A stretch of DNA of 64,000 bases from Opitutia bacterium (GTDB lineage: Bacteria > Verrucomicrobiota > Verrucomicrobiia > Opitutales > Opitutaceae), in assembly GCA_947472765.1 (NCBI GenBank), contig CANJCM010000005.1, positions 46,527-110,526 on the forward strand, written 5' to 3'. The notes under the pieces are model-generated. The model had not been told where the DNA came from, did not search any database, and saw only the letters and a list, made by a program, of their open reading frames with translations. The position numbers and the translations under genes are program-made. This document shows positions 46,846 to 57,219 of the stretch, one piece after another. Within the stretch, counting starts at the first letter, position 1. Each line of letters begins with the position of its first letter.

Positions 46846-48204
46846 ATGAAATTAACGGATCTGAACCGCGATGGCGGCATCGGTGCCAATTCGCTGTTCG
46901 TGCAGCTCGGGGATCTCCGGATTCTGGTCGATTGCGGGCTGCATCCCAAGCGGGTCGGCCGGGCCGCGACGCCGGATCTGGCACCGCTCCGCGGGGTCAC
47001 GCTCGACCTGATCATCATCACGCACTGCCATCTTGATCACATCGGCAGCCTGCCGGTGGTGATGCGGGAGCACCCGAACACTCCGGTGATCATGACAACC
47101 TCGAGCCGGCTGCTGATCGAGCGGATGCTGCACAACTCGGCCAATGTGATGATGCGGCAGCGCGAGGAGAATAGCATCCCCGACTACCCGCTCTTCACGC
47201 ACGACGACATCGATCGGTGCAGCAAGCGCCTGACCGGCCTCCCCTTCAACCACCCCAAGCATTTTCGCGGGACGAAGGACGACGTGGAAATTACTTTTCA
47301 TCCCGCGGGCCATGTCGCCGGCGCCGCCGCGGTGGAGATTCATTACAAGCAGCGGCGGATCTTTTTCACGGGCGACGTGCTCTTCGATTCGCAGCGGACC
47401 CTGCCCGGGGCGCGCTTTCCTGCCGGACACTTCGACACGCTCATCACCGAGACGACGCGGGGCACGACCGAGCGTCCCCTCGGCAAGGAACGCGTCAATG
47501 AGGTCGCCCGGCTGATCGCCTCGATCAACGACACGATCACACGCGGCGGCTCCTACCTTGTTCCCGTCTTCGCGCTCGGCCGGATGCAGGAACTGCTCGC
47601 CGTGCTGCACGACGCGCGAAAGTTCGGCCGGCTCGTCGAGTGCCCGATCTACGCGTCCGGACTCGGTGTCGATCTGGCCGATTACTTCGACGAGATCAGC
47701 CGGAAGACGAAGCACGTGAATTTCAGCCGCTCCATCCTGAAGGATCTCCACCTGAAGCCGATGCCGCGCAAACTGACGCCCGGTGAGGATCCCCAGCAGA
47801 AATCCCTCTATGTCGTGAGCTCCGGCATGATGGTCGAGCGGACGCCGAGCTACACCCTGGCCTCGGGCCTGCTCGGACACCCGCGCAATACGATCGGGTT
47901 CGTCGGCTATTGCGATCCCGATACTCCCGGTGGCCACCTGCTCGCGGCCGCCCCGGGCGACGAGTTCATCTTCGAGGCCGCCAGTGTGCGCACGAAGGTG
48001 AAGGCCAAGATCGAGCGCTTCGAACTGAGCGGCCACGCCGACCGCGAGGAACTGCTCGAGTTCGCGATTCAGACTGAGGCGCGCCACATCGTGCTCACCC
48101 ACGGTGACCCGGCGGCGCGGGCCTGGTTTGCCCATCAGCTCGCCCAGCAGGCGCCAAAGTCCAAGGTCCTCGATCCGATTCCGCTCCAGACGTACACGGT
48201 CTGA
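46846..48204 (+). CDS. MBL-fold beta-CASP RNA nuclease-like protein
   Basis: A 452-residue metallo-beta-lactamase-fold protein of the CPSF73/YSH1 type, probably an RNA endo- or exonuclease. The zinc motif is IIITHCHLDHIGSLPVVM, the next His is in FHPAGHVAGAAAVEI, and the Asp is in FFTGDVLFDSQ. The beta-CASP part has GGSYLVPVFALGRMQELL, and later SSGMM, RFELSGHADREEL and HIVLTHGDPAA. It begins at ATG 46846. A second, truncated MBL-type gene starts at 63780. Confidence 0.88.
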   Translation: MKLTDLNRDGGIGANSLFVQLGDLRILVDCGLHPKRVGRAATPDLAPLRGVTLDLIIITHCHLDHIGSLPVVMREHPNTPVIMTTSSRLLIERMLHNSANVMMRQREENSIPDYPLFTHDDIDRCSKRLTGLPFNHPKHFRGTKDDVEITFHPAGHVAGAAAVEIHYKQRRIFFTGDVLFDSQRTLPGARFPAGHFDTLITETTRGTTERPLGKERVNEVARLIASINDTITRGGSYLVPVFALGRMQELLAVLHDARKFGRLVECPIYASGLGVDLADYFDEISRKTKHVNFSRSILKDLHLKPMPRKLTPGEDPQQKSLYVVSSGMMVERTPSYTLASGLLGHPRNTIGFVGYCDPDTPGGHLLAAAPGDEFIFEAASVRTKVKAKIERFELSGHADREELLEFAIQTEARHIVLTHGDPAARAWFAHQLAQQAPKSKVLDPIPLQTYTV

Positions 48205-48317
48205 GCGATCGAATTTTCAATTTTGGATTCTCGGTTTTCGATTGGGCTGGCGACGGCGGAATGTCGGGCGCGGACGAGGCACTCCGCCCCGACGGGAATA
48301 TCCGAACGTTCACCTTC

Positions 48318-48342
48318 GTGGGGGCGCGCCTCGTGCGCGCCC
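48318..48342 (+). repeat. REP-like hairpin between convergent genes
   Basis: A 25-base unit beginning GTGGGGGCGCGCCTCGTG and ending GCGCCC, nearly identical to the element at 63647. Just upstream (about 48209-48243) is an AT-rich stretch resembling an arm of the 8741/9291 repeat. Confidence 0.65.
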
Positions 48343-48368
48343 TCGGCCGACGCACTCAATCCACCCCG

Positions 48369-49166
48369 TCAAAGCGCCATCAGGCTCCGCAGTTCCTTCA
48401 CCATCGTGGGACTGCCCGCCGCGTAAACGATGCGCCCCATCTTCAGGTCGAACTGCTTCATGGGCAGTTGCTCTCCATTTAGAAAGACGACCTCGCCTCC
48501 CGCGGCCCGCACCAGCGGGATGGCCGCCGCGAGGTCCCAGATCTTCACGTTGAAGTCCACGCAGCCGTCGAGCAGCCCGGTTGCGACGTACGCCAGATGC
48601 AGCGTCGCGCTGCCGAGACCGCGAATCTTGAACTTGGAAATCACCTCCGCCGCCTTGGGCACGAGCGATTTCTCGAAAGGACTGTGGAAACCGACGAGCG
48701 TTTCCCGCGTGAAAGGTGCCGTGCTCACGCGCATCGGTTTTTCCCCATCGAAGGCCCCATAGCCCGGCCCGCCGTGCATCAGCACGCGCCGGCTGAGATC
48801 ATAGACCACGCCATAGATGGGCTCGCCGTGCTCGCAGAGTGCGAGGCTGATGGCGCAGTGCGGAATCCCGAGCGCGAAGTTGTTCGTGCCATCGATCGGA
48901 TCGAGCACCCAGGAAAACCGGGCTCGCACGGGAATCGGGGCATCCGCGCCGCTGAGTTCCTCGCTGAAGAGCTGATCTTCCGGGAAACGCGCGCCCAGTT
49001 CGCCGAAGATGGCCTCGGAAATGGCGATGTCCGCCGCCGTGACCCGGCTCTCGTCGGCCTTCCACTTGCTTTCGACGCGACCGAACTCGCGGTGGAGGCG
49101 TTCGGTCTGCCCGAGCACGGCTTGGCGGGCGGCGGCGATGCGGAGATCGACTTCAGGTGAAGGCAT
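48369..49166 (-). CDS. Inositol-monophosphatase-family phosphatase
   Basis: A 265-residue Mg-dependent, lithium-sensitive-type phosphatase (IMPase/SuhB/CysQ fold). Metal-site motifs are FSEELSG, WVLDPIDGTNNFALG and FNVKIWDLAAAIPLVRAAGG. The substrate could be inositol phosphate, histidinol phosphate or 3'-phosphoadenosine phosphate; the sequence does not decide. It is last in the dinB, FmdB-like, IMPase minus-strand run. Confidence 0.92.
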   Translation of the reverse strand: MPSPEVDLRIAAARQAVLGQTERLHREFGRVESKWKADESRVTAADIAISEAIFGELGARFPEDQLFSEELSGADAPIPVRARFSWVLDPIDGTNNFALGIPHCAISLALCEHGEPIYGVVYDLSRRVLMHGGPGYGAFDGEKPMRVSTAPFTRETLVGFHSPFEKSLVPKAAEVISKFKIRGLGSATLHLAYVATGLLDGCVDFNVKIWDLAAAIPLVRAAGGEVVFLNGEQLPMKQFDLKMGRIVYAAGSPTMVKELRSLMAL

Positions 49167-49220
49167 GGCGCTGAGTCATCCCACAGCAAGCCGCGGGACT
49201 GAAGAGTTATTTTCCCCGAT

Positions 49221-49763
49221 TCACTCGTAGTCGTAGAGCTTGGGGTCGCGGCGGGCCGCGACCCGGCGGGCCCGAAACCGATGGCGCCGTTCCCTGGGAT
49301 CGGCTGCGATCGCCGGCATCCCTGCTGGGTCGCCGGTCGGATCGTTCGGATCGGCGTCGACACCCAACTGCTCCTCGAGCGAATCCGGATCGGCGCCTTC
49401 TTCGAGCTTGCGCACGACTTCCTCCATCTCGCCGTCAATCTTTTCGCCCGTGAGCTCCGACATCCGCCGCATCATCCGCGCCATGGCCTTCGGATCGTTT
49501 TCATCCACCTGCGAAAATTCCTTCTCCATTGCGCCCATCGCCGCATCGACCCGTGCATCGCCTTCGTTGGGCTCCGTGGCGGATCCTTCGGCCGGAGGTT
49601 CGCCGCGGTCGCCCGAGGAAATGGCGAACGCCGAGACCATCTTGCGCAGCCGGAACCTGGGATTGTCGGGACACCGCGGCACCGTCTGCCCCTGCGCGAG
49701 GGTCTTCGCGTAGAACTGGTAAATCGTGTGATTGTTCGGGCAGTAGTACTCGTAGATCGGCAT
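49221..49763 (-). CDS. FmdB-like N-terminal domain protein
   Basis: A 180-residue protein. The first ~45 residues (MPIYEYYCPNNHTIYQFY..VPRCPDNPRFRLRKMVSAFAI) match the FmdB 'putative regulatory protein' start, normally a CxxC..CxxC zinc ribbon. Here only two single cysteines remain (residues 8 and 31), so zinc binding is doubtful. The long acidic tail contains SQVDENDPKAMARMMRRMSELTGEKIDGEMEEVVRKLEEGADPD, helical and conserved-looking, followed by an Arg-rich end. It lies 17 bases after dinB. Function unknown. Confidence 0.8.
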   Translation of the reverse strand: MPIYEYYCPNNHTIYQFYAKTLAQGQTVPRCPDNPRFRLRKMVSAFAISSGDRGEPPAEGSATEPNEGDARVDAAMGAMEKEFSQVDENDPKAMARMMRRMSELTGEKIDGEMEEVVRKLEEGADPDSLEEQLGVDADPNDPTGDPAGMPAIAADPRERRHRFRARRVAARRDPKLYDYE

Positions 49764-49780
49764 GAAGAATCTTCGGCCAA

Positions 49781-50962
49781 TTAAGGCCGTTCGCGTTTTC
49801 TGGCAAGCTGGTGCCCGTGACGCACGGCCTCGCCCGTCTTCTGGTTGAGCTGATCGACGATGGCCGCGAGCCGCCGCCGTTTCTCTTCGGCCTCGCCAAA
49901 CATTTCCAACTGGCGGCCGCCCTCCTCCACCGTGGAAAACCGCACACTGATGAGTCGCAAGGGACGCCTTTCCTGCCAGGCGGCCCGGAGCAGCGGGCCG
50001 ATCAATGGATAAAATGGCGCCTCGAGGTCAGTCGCCTCCGGCAGGCTCCGGCCGTGCGAGGCCTGGCTGAAGTCCGGATAGCGGATCTTGAGCGTCAGGG
50101 TTCGCACGCGTTTCCCATCGGCCCGGATTTTCGGCAGCAGTTCGTCGACCATCCGCTTTGCGATTCGCTCGATCTCGGAAAACTCGGAGAGGTCGTGACC
50201 GAAGGTCTCCTGCTGCGAGTAACTCTTCGCGTCGTCGTGTTCCGTGTCCACCGACCTGTCATCCTCCCCGCGCGCCATCGCCACCATCCCGCGCCAGCCG
50301 CGGCCAAAGATCGTCTCCAGTTCGCGTTCGGATCGCGTCAGCAGGTCGCCGACGAGCCGGAGCCCATGGCGTTCCGTCAGCAACGCCTCGGTCTTCGCCC
50401 CGACTCCGGGGAGCTTCCCGATCGACAACGGAGCGAGAAAGGCGGCCTCCGTCCCGGGCGGCACGATCACAAATCCCCGCGGCTTGCGCAGCTTCGAGGC
50501 GATCTGGGAAACGAGCTTGTTCGTCGCGAGGCCGAACGAAACCGGCAGCTGTAACTGGTCCCACAACTGTTGCTGCAACTGACGGACCCGGGCCGCGAGT
50601 TCGTCGGCGGAGCCAAAACCACAGGGCCCCAGGTCGAGATAACCCTCGTCGATCGAGTTGCGCTGCACGAGTGGCGTCAGCGTCTCGCACCGGTCAAACA
50701 TCTCCCGGGACTTCCGACTGTAGAGTCCGGAGGTGTGCGGGAGCAGAATGAGATCCGGACAAATCTTCAGGGCCCGCTGCGTCGGCATCGGCGTGTACAC
50801 TCCGCAGGCCCGCGCCTCGTAGCTCGCCGACGAAATGATCCCGCGTTCCCGGCCGCCCACGGCACACTTCGTGCCACGGAGGTCGGGCCGAAGCGCAAGT
50901 TCGCACGACACGAAAAAGGCGTCGGCGTCGAGGTGGACAATGCTGGGCAGGACGAGGGACAC
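49781..50962 (-). CDS. dinB: DNA polymerase IV (Y-family)
   Basis: An error-prone translesion polymerase of about 393 residues. Catalytic carboxylates lie in IVHLDADAFFVSCE and in RNSIDEGYLDLG (usually SIDEAYLD). The helix-hairpin-helix is IGKLPGVGAKTEALL. Little-finger residues include SYSQQETFGHDL and VRTLTLKIRYPDFS. GTG 50962 gives a normal N terminus; TTG at 51004 is possible but adds a non-family leader. SOS control is plausible, but I could not identify an operator. Confidence 0.9.
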   Translation of the reverse strand: MSLVLPSIVHLDADAFFVSCELALRPDLRGTKCAVGGRERGIISSASYEARACGVYTPMPTQRALKICPDLILLPHTSGLYSRKSREMFDRCETLTPLVQRNSIDEGYLDLGPCGFGSADELAARVRQLQQQLWDQLQLPVSFGLATNKLVSQIASKLRKPRGFVIVPPGTEAAFLAPLSIGKLPGVGAKTEALLTERHGLRLVGDLLTRSERELETIFGRGWRGMVAMARGEDDRSVDTEHDDAKSYSQQETFGHDLSEFSEIERIAKRMVDELLPKIRADGKRVRTLTLKIRYPDFSQASHGRSLPEATDLEAPFYPLIGPLLRAAWQERRPLRLISVRFSTVEEGGRQLEMFGEAEEKRRRLAAIVDQLNQKTGEAVRHGHQLARKRERP

Positions 50963-51079
50963 GCGTGGCAGGCCTGAGCGGAGCGACCGCGCCGCAAAAG
51001 ACAATGCGGCGGTGGAGGCGCCGAAAGACCATCGGGAGGAACACGAATTTCGTCCCCGATAAAATTAGGGCTGGCTAAT

Positions 51080-51211
51080 ATGGATCCCAGCCATTGCCTA
51101 GAGCTGTCCTTCCCCTACCCCGGCGCGTTGTACATGATCCTGATCGCGATTTTCTCCATCATTGTCCTGCTGATGTGCTGGCTTTGCTATCACGGGGAAC
51201 AGAATAACTGA
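51080..51211 (+). CDS. Small single-pass membrane protein (43 aa)
   Basis: A short frame from ATG 51080 to TGA 51209-51211, with AGGG as ribosome-binding site nine bases before the start. The product is MDPSHCLELSFPYPG.., then a strongly hydrophobic helix (MILIAIFSIIVLLMCWLCY) and a polar tail, HGEQNN. The charge layout and clean single helix look like a real small membrane protein. It lies between the divergent dinB gene and the yebC-like gene. Function unknown. Confidence 0.5.
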   Translation: MDPSHCLELSFPYPGALYMILIAIFSIIVLLMCWLCYHGEQNN

Positions 51212-51260
51212 CGGCCACTTCGGCATTGCCGACGTCCTCCGCCTTACCAGTCTCGCGCCC

Positions 51261-51992
51261 ATGGGACGTCAATGGCTTCACGCAAAACGCGCGATCGTTA
51301 ACCTCAAGAAGGGTCAGACGGTCGGTAAACTTGTGAAAGAAATCACGGTCGCCGCCAAATTGGGCGGGGCCGACCTCGAGGCCAATGCCCGGCTCTCCGC
51401 GGCCGTCGACAAGGCCAAGAAGGCCAGCGTCACCCGCGACGTCATCCAGCGCGCGATCAACAAGGGCGCCGGAGTCGGCGACGACAAGCTGGTGCTCGAG
51501 CACGTGGTCTACGAAGGCTACGCCCCGCACAAGGTGCCGGTGATCGTCGAGGTCATGACGGACAATCACAACCGCAGCGCCGGGGAGATTCGCCTCCTCT
51601 TCAAGAAGGGCCATCTCGGCGGCGCCAACAGCAACAAGTTCCTGTTCGATCACGTCGGGATCGTGGAAGCCCACCATCCCGATGGTGCTTCGGACCTCGA
51701 AGCGGCCGCGATTGAGGCCGGCGCGAACGAGTTCGAGCCCTTGAGTCACGAACAGAACGACGATTTGCCCGAGGGCCACGCCGCCGCGCGCTTCCTGACC
51801 GAACGGACTGCGGTTCACGCCGTCTCGACCTGGCTCAAGCAGCACGGCTGGCAGGTCATCACCGCGGAACTGGGCTACGTCGCGAAGCAATATCCGGCGC
51901 TCGATGACGCTGGTCGCTCCGAAGTCGGCGAGTTTCTGCAGGCGATCGAGGATAACGACGACGTGCAGCGCGTCTGGGCGGCGGTGAAATAA
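51261..51992 (+). CDS. YebC/PmpR-family protein
   Basis: A 243-residue three-domain protein. The family contains DNA-binding regulators, and members linked to translation through poly-proline stretches. The N terminus GRQWLHAKRAIVNLKKGQTVGKLVKEITVAAKLGGADLEANARLSAAVDKAKKASVTRDVIQRAINKG is the YebC signature. Later segments are YEGYAPHKVPVIVEVMTDNHNRSAGEIR and KKGHLGGANSNKFLFDHVG. Residues usually written GSVSYLFDRKG are replaced here by ANSNKFLFDHVG. Transcribed alone. Confidence 0.92.
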   Translation: MGRQWLHAKRAIVNLKKGQTVGKLVKEITVAAKLGGADLEANARLSAAVDKAKKASVTRDVIQRAINKGAGVGDDKLVLEHVVYEGYAPHKVPVIVEVMTDNHNRSAGEIRLLFKKGHLGGANSNKFLFDHVGIVEAHHPDGASDLEAAAIEAGANEFEPLSHEQNDDLPEGHAAARFLTERTAVHAVSTWLKQHGWQVITAELGYVAKQYPALDDAGRSEVGEFLQAIEDNDDVQRVWAAVK

Positions 51993-52049
51993 GAGGCGCC
52001 CCGCGGGATTGGATTTTTGGTGCTTCCGGACTCGGCTGCGCCGGCCCGA

Positions 52050-52070
52050 AGTCCGGCGGTCAGCCGGACT
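52050..52070. repeat. Hairpin between convergent genes
   Basis: AGTCCGGC and GCCGGACT form an 8-bp stem about a five-base loop, between the convergent yebC-like and uvrA genes. There is no T-tract. It could be a REP-type unit or a two-way terminator. Confidence 0.5.
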
Positions 52071-52103
52071 ATCCGTCAGTACCACCATCGACCGGTCAGG
52101 CCC

Positions 52104-55007
52104 CTACCGGACCAGCGTCCGCCAGCGCCGCAAGGCTTCCCCAGTGAGCGAGCGGGGTTCCTTTTCAATCCCGGCGGTCGTGCCGGAGAAAATCAGTTCA
52201 CCCCCCTCGCGGCCGCCACCCGGCCCCAGATCGATCAACCAGTCCGCCAGATTGATCACGTCGAGGTTGTGCTCGATCACGATGACGGTGTTGCCGGCAT
52301 CGCGCAGCTTGAAGAGCAGATCCATCAGCTTCTGGATGTCCGACCAATGGAGTCCCGTCGTGGGCTCATCGAGAATGTAGAGCGTGGAGCCTTGCTGCCG
52401 TTTGCTGAGTTCCAATGAGAGCTTGATTCGCTGCGCCTCGCCACCCGAGAGCGTCGTCGCCGATTGTCCCAGCGTCAGATAACCGAGGCCGACCGCGTCG
52501 AGGGTCGCGAGCTTGTCGATCACGCGGGGAATGTTTCGAAACAGCTGGATCGCCTCGCGAACCGTCAGATCCAGCACATCCGCGATCGACTTGCCGTGGA
52601 ACAGGACCTCGAGGGTTTCGCGATTGAAGCGGCGACCCGCGCAACTCGGACACGGCGCGTAGGCGTCCGGCATGAACTGCATGTCGAGCTTGATGGCGCC
52701 GTCACCCTGGCAGCGTTCGCAGCGCCCGCCGCGGACATTGAATGAGAAACGGCTCGGCTTGTAGCCGCGGACCTTCGCCAGCGGCACCTGGGCATAGAGA
52801 TCGCGCAGCAATGGCAGGAGATCGACGTAGCTGGCGGGATTCGATCGCGGGCTGCGTCCGATCGGCTCCTGGTCGACCTGCACGAGCTTCTCGAAGAAAT
52901 CCAGATTCTCGAGGCGCCGATGCGCGCCGGGGATCGTCCGGGCCCCGTTCAGCTTGCGGGCCGCGGCCGCCGCGAGGATGTCGAGGACGAGCGTGCTCTT
53001 GCCCGAACCGCTCACCCCGGTGACGCAGGTCAGCAGGCCCACCGGAAACTTGGCGTCGATTCCTCGCAGATTGTTGGCGCGGGCTTCCCGCACGGTGAGC
53101 CAGGCGCCGTCCGGGAGCTTCGGCTTCGCCTCGCGTTCCACCTTCAAGGCGCGGGAGAGATAGCCTCCGGTCTGGGAAACTCGCGGCGGCAGGGCCGCAC
53201 ACGCCGCGGGTGAACCTTGAAAGAGCAACTGGCCGCCCTCGCTGCCGGCTTCGGGCCCGAGTTCGATCAACTCATCGGCGGCCCGCATCGTGTCCTCGTC
53301 ATGCTCGACCACCAGGACGGTGTTCCCGCGATCCCGGAGCGCGATGAGGGTATCGAGCAGCTTCTGGTTGTCGCGGGGATGCAGTCCGACGCTCGGTTCG
53401 TCCAGCACGTAGATCACGCCCACCAGCCCCATGCCCAGCTGCGTCGCGAGCCGCACCCGCTGGGCCTCTCCACCCGAGAGCGTGCCGTAGTCTCGCTCCA
53501 GCGTCAGGTAACCGAGGCCGGTCTCGAGCAGGAAGTGCAGCCGCTGCTCGATGCCGGTCACCACTTCGCGGACCGCCGGGTTCTCCCCGTGGCGGGCGAC
53601 CACGGCCGCCGCCATCCGATGCGCCGCGGCGACATCGAGCTTCATGAACTGCGGAAAAGTCAGCGCCGAGGCGCCCGCGATCGCCGGGTCCGCCGACGCG
53701 ACTCCAGTCTCCAGGGTAACGGAGCCGCTGCGGGCATTCAGCCGGGTGCCGTGGCATTCCGGGCAGACCCCGCTGATCATGAAAGTCATGAGGCGGGCGC
53801 GGAAGCCCTCGCTCGCCGTGTGACGGAAGCTCTCCTCCAAATCGGCCATGACACCTGCGAACGGCATCGCCTTGGCTTCCCGCATGCGGCGGAGCTTGAA
53901 CGCGAATTGCCGGTCCCCCGCCCCCTGCAGGATCTGCGTGCGGGTGGCTTCCGGGAGTTTCTTCCACGGCACGTCGGCATCGAAAGGGAGCTGCTCCGCG
54001 AGCTGCTTCAGGACGGCGTTGTGCTTGATGATGAGATTTTTTCCGCCGATGCGCCACGGTTTCAACGCACCTTCGCGGATCGATTTGTCCGGATCCGCGA
54101 CGATCAGCTCCGGCGCGAAACGCAGCTTGCGCCCGAGGCCGTCGCACGTGGAGCAAGCGCCCTCGCGGACACTGAACGAGAAGTGACGGGGCGTGAGTTT
54201 CTCGAAGACGTCGCCGCAGACTTCACAGGCGCGCGACTGGCTCAGCGAAAGTTCACGCCAAGGGGCGTCGGCCGACTTCTGGGCCAGGACGCCGGCCCGG
54301 TCCTTGCCTTCGCGGAAGGCCAGTTCGAGCGAGTCGGCGAGCCGGCTGCGCTGGTCCGCGTTGGCGACGAGCCGATCGATCACCAGGTCGACGGCGACTT
54401 CGCGCGTCCCCATGCCCGCCGGCAGGAGCTTGGAATCCTCGAGGGTCTTGATTTCGCCGTCGATGCGAACCCGTTGAAACCCGCGCTGGCGCAGACGCGG
54501 CAGCTCCTCGCGCAGCACACTTGGCTTCGCGCGCATGAACGGGGCCAGGAGCACCACGCGTTCGCCCGCGCACTCGGTTAGGATGCGTTGGACATTGTCG
54601 TCGAGCGACCGCTGCACCACGCGGCCGCCATCCTTCGGACAAAATTGCTGGCCCAGCAGTGCCCAGAGGAGCTGCGCATAGTCCGCGATTTCCGTCGCCG
54701 TCGCAATCGTGCTCCGGGGGCCGCCGCTGCCGGTGCGCTGCTCGATCGCGAGGACGGGCGAGAGCCCGTGGATGAAATCAACATCCGGGCGCTTCAACTG
54801 ATCGAGCACCTGCCGGGCCTGTGCACTCAGCGACTCCATGTACTTGCGATAGCCCTCGGCATAGATCGTATCGAAGGCCAGCGACGACTTGCCGGAGCCG
54901 CTGGGCCCGGTAATTACGATCAACTTTCCCCGCGGCAGCCGGAGCTCGAGGTTCTTTAAATTGTGCTCGCGCGCGCCTTTTACGTGGATGTGGGTCGGGA
55001 CGTGCAT
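52104..55007 (-). CDS. uvrA: Excinuclease ABC subunit A
   Basis: A 967-residue damage-recognition ATPase of nucleotide excision repair. Two ABC modules are seen: Walker [16 protein letters not shown] and [14 protein letters not shown], with signatures [17 protein letters not shown] and [16 protein letters not shown] and Walker [17 protein letters not shown] and [15 protein letters not shown]. Zinc modules are CEVCGD..CSTCDG and CERCQG..CPSCAG. ATG 55007 gives the normal [20 protein letters not shown]; the upstream open frame is not family-like. It is divergent from the DUF1302 gene. Confidence 0.97.
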   Translation of the reverse strand: MHVPTHIHVKGAREHNLKNLELRLPRGKLIVITGPSGSGKSSLAFDTIYAEGYRKYMESLSAQARQVLDQLKRPDVDFIHGLSPVLAIEQRTGSGGPRSTIATATEIADYAQLLWALLGQQFCPKDGGRVVQRSLDDNVQRILTECAGERVVLLAPFMRAKPSVLREELPRLRQRGFQRVRIDGEIKTLEDSKLLPAGMGTREVAVDLVIDRLVANADQRSRLADSLELAFREGKDRAGVLAQKSADAPWRELSLSQSRACEVCGDVFEKLTPRHFSFSVREGACSTCDGLGRKLRFAPELIVADPDKSIREGALKPWRIGGKNLIIKHNAVLKQLAEQLPFDADVPWKKLPEATRTQILQGAGDRQFAFKLRRMREAKAMPFAGVMADLEESFRHTASEGFRARLMTFMISGVCPECHGTRLNARSGSVTLETGVASADPAIAGASALTFPQFMKLDVAAAHRMAAAVVARHGENPAVREVVTGIEQRLHFLLETGLGYLTLERDYGTLSGGEAQRVRLATQLGMGLVGVIYVLDEPSVGLHPRDNQKLLDTLIALRDRGNTVLVVEHDEDTMRAADELIELGPEAGSEGGQLLFQGSPAACAALPPRVSQTGGYLSRALKVEREAKPKLPDGAWLTVREARANNLRGIDAKFPVGLLTCVTGVSGSGKSTLVLDILAAAAARKLNGARTIPGAHRRLENLDFFEKLVQVDQEPIGRSPRSNPASYVDLLPLLRDLYAQVPLAKVRGYKPSRFSFNVRGGRCERCQGDGAIKLDMQFMPDAYAPCPSCAGRRFNRETLEVLFHGKSIADVLDLTVREAIQLFRNIPRVIDKLATLDAVGLGYLTLGQSATTLSGGEAQRIKLSLELSKRQQGSTLYILDEPTTGLHWSDIQKLMDLLFKLRDAGNTVIVIEHNLDVINLADWLIDLGPGGGREGGELIFSGTTAGIEKEPRSLTGEALRRWRTLVR

Positions 55008-55017
55008 GAGACGAACG

Positions 55018-55029
55018 CGCAACGTTGCG
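55018..55029. promoter_or_regulatory. Candidate palindromic site before uvrA
   Basis: CGCAACGTTGCG is a perfect 12-bp palindrome 10 bases upstream of the uvrA ATG. It could be an operator for damage control, but it does not match an SOS box I can name with confidence. Chance is possible in GC-rich DNA. Confidence 0.25.
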
Positions 55030-55216
55030 ATAATCGGCGGGGCGTCAAAGCGAGAAGCGCGGACGCCACCCCCACCCGGCGAACTGCCCAGCGACCGCGG
55101 TTTCACTCTTGCCCCGCGTCGGGGGTCAGCGTTTTTCTCCTCCGTCCAGCTGTGCTTTCCGCGCCTTGCTTTCAGCCCTAATCCCTGGCGCGGATCTTCC
55201 GGCCGCGTCGCCCCCC

Positions 55217-57193
55217 ATGAAAAGCCCCCTGTTTTCCCGTGCCGCCTCGAATCTTGCGCGGTGGACCCTGACCGGCCTCAGCGTGATGCTGGGCGGAGTC
55301 GCATTGCGCGCCGTGCCCCTCGAGCTGGGTGAGGTCACCGGTGCCTTCGACACCACTTTGTCCTTCGGCGGCCTCTACCGGCTGCAGAATCCGGATCCGG
55401 ATTTCTACGGCGTGGCCAACACGTTCCGCGGTGTGCCGGGCCGTCAGAACTCCGTGAATACGGACGATGGCAACCTGAACTACCCGCGCGGCCTGAGCTC
55501 GGCTCTCTTCAAAGGCTCGCACGAACTCGAACTTCATTACCAGGACTTCGGCCTGCTCGTGCGCGGTTACTGGTTCGCCGACCGGATCAGCGATCAGACG
55601 GCCCGCACGCCGTTGTCGGCTCGCGCGAATGCCCGGGTCGTGCGCGGCGGCGAGTGGCTCGACATGTACGGCCGGTTCAAATTCACGCTCGGCGAACGCA
55701 CGCCGGTTGATCTGCGGATTGGACGGCAGGTGCTCAGCTTGGGCGAGAGCACGTTCCTGCCGAACGGCATCAATGTCGTGAATCCGGTGGACCTCTCCAA
55801 GCTCCGAAATCCCGGCGCCGAACTGAAGGAAGCCTTCCTGCCGGTGAACATGGTCAAGGCGTCCATCGGCCTGACGGAGAACCTCACGATCGAGCCGTTC
55901 TGGCTGCTGGAGTTCCGGCGCAACGAACTCGAGCCGGCCGGCACCCTGTTTTCAACGAACGATTTTGCGAGTCCGGGCGGCAGCCAGGTCTGGCTGGGGA
56001 CCGGCTCGCTCTCCGATCTCGGCACGCTTGGCGGCATCGGCCGCGCCGACGATCGCACGGCACGCAACCAGGGTCAGTACGGTGTCGCCGTCCGCTGGCT
56101 GGCCCCGCAGCTCAACAACACCGAGCTCGGTTTCTACTATGCGAAGTTCAGCAGCCGTTCGCCGGTGATCAGCACGCGCACTCCGACCGCCGCGATTAAC
56201 ACCAATCTCACGGGCCCGCTGACGATCGCGTTCGTGCAGGGTGGCCTCCCCCCGGCGACCGCCTCCGCGCAGGCGGCCTTTGTTTTCGGGGCGATCGTGA
56301 AGTCGCTCACGGCGCCGGCCACCCTCACGCCGACCGAAATCGGAACGCTGCAGTCCGCCGCGGTCCAGGCCGCCATCGCGGGCGCACGCAAGATTGCGCT
56401 GCTCCAGGCCGCCGCGACCGGGCGCTATTTCACGGAGTACCCGGAGGACATCACCATGACGGGCGTCAGCTTTAACACCGCCCTCGGCAAGACCGGCATC
56501 TCCTGGCAGGGCGAGGTTTCGCACAAGCAGGACGTGCCGCTCCAGGTCGACGATGCCGAACTGCTCTTTGCCACGGTTTCCTCGCTCACGAATTCCGCTG
56601 GCAGCACCTTTGGCTCGAGCAACCAGATCGGCAACTACCTCGGTCAGCTCAATCAGGAACTGCCGGGCTATCGGCGGCACAAAGTCTGGACCGCCCAAAG
56701 CACGCTCACGAAGGTGTTCGGCCCGACCCTTGGTTCGCAGCAATTCACGCTCCTCGGCGAGGTCGGCGGAGTCTGGGCGGATCTTCCCGCCAAGGGCACG
56801 CTGCGCTACGATGGCGCGGGCACTTTCACCTCGGGCGATCAGACCGCCTTGAACAACACGGGCACGCCCACGCTGCTGGCGACGCCCGAAAGTGCGTTTG
56901 CCGACTCGTTCTCGTGGGGCTACCAGATCCTGGCCCGGCTCGACTACAACAACATCTTCCCGAACGTTAATCTTCAGCCGAGCGTCGCGTTCACCCACGA
57001 CGTCCGGGGCAATACGCCGCTGCCACTCGGCAATTACATTCGCGGTCGCAAGAGCGTGAACGTCGCCGTCGAGTTCACCTATCGGAACGCGTGGTCCCTC
57101 GAGCTGCGCTACGTGAACTTCTATGGTGCGGGAGTCTACAATCTCCTCTCCGACCGCGATTATTGCGCCACCACGATCAAGTACTCCTTCTAA
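55217..57193 (+). CDS. DUF1302-family outer-membrane beta-barrel-like protein
   Basis: A 658-residue exported protein, first of a conserved four-gene set. After a signal region ([17 protein letters not shown]) it shows the DUF1302 hallmarks: [80 protein letters not shown] and [24 protein letters not shown] strands. The C terminus ends in Phe (TTIKYSF), like outer-membrane barrels. The protein probably forms a channel or receptor for a hydrophobic compound. ATG 55217 starts at the signal peptide. Confidence 0.87.
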   Translation: MKSPLFSRAASNLARWTLTGLSVMLGGVALRAVPLELGEVTGAFDTTLSFGGLYRLQNPDPDFYGVANTFRGVPGRQNSVNTDDGNLNYPRGLSSALFKGSHELELHYQDFGLLVRGYWFADRISDQTARTPLSARANARVVRGGEWLDMYGRFKFTLGERTPVDLRIGRQVLSLGESTFLPNGINVVNPVDLSKLRNPGAELKEAFLPVNMVKASIGLTENLTIEPFWLLEFRRNELEPAGTLFSTNDFASPGGSQVWLGTGSLSDLGTLGGIGRADDRTARNQGQYGVAVRWLAPQLNNTELGFYYAKFSSRSPVISTRTPTAAINTNLTGPLTIAFVQGGLPPATASAQAAFVFGAIVKSLTAPATLTPTEIGTLQSAAVQAAIAGARKIALLQAAATGRYFTEYPEDITMTGVSFNTALGKTGISWQGEVSHKQDVPLQVDDAELLFATVSSLTNSAGSTFGSSNQIGNYLGQLNQELPGYRRHKVWTAQSTLTKVFGPTLGSQQFTLLGEVGGVWADLPAKGTLRYDGAGTFTSGDQTALNNTGTPTLLATPESAFADSFSWGYQILARLDYNNIFPNVNLQPSVAFTHDVRGNTPLPLGNYIRGRKSVNVAVEFTYRNAWSLELRYVNFYGAGVYNLLSDRDYCATTIKYSF

Positions 57194-57219
57194 CCGCCGC
57201 CTGGCGACCCGTTCCCCGT

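Noticed and set aside
46613..46849. Short frame between apaG and the MBL gene
   Set aside because: It begins inside apaG, has an Arg/Ser-rich translation and no start signal.
53217..54581. 454-codon open frame antisense to uvrA
   Set aside because: It mirrors uvrA codon structure and has no recognisable domain. uvrA on the other strand is certain.
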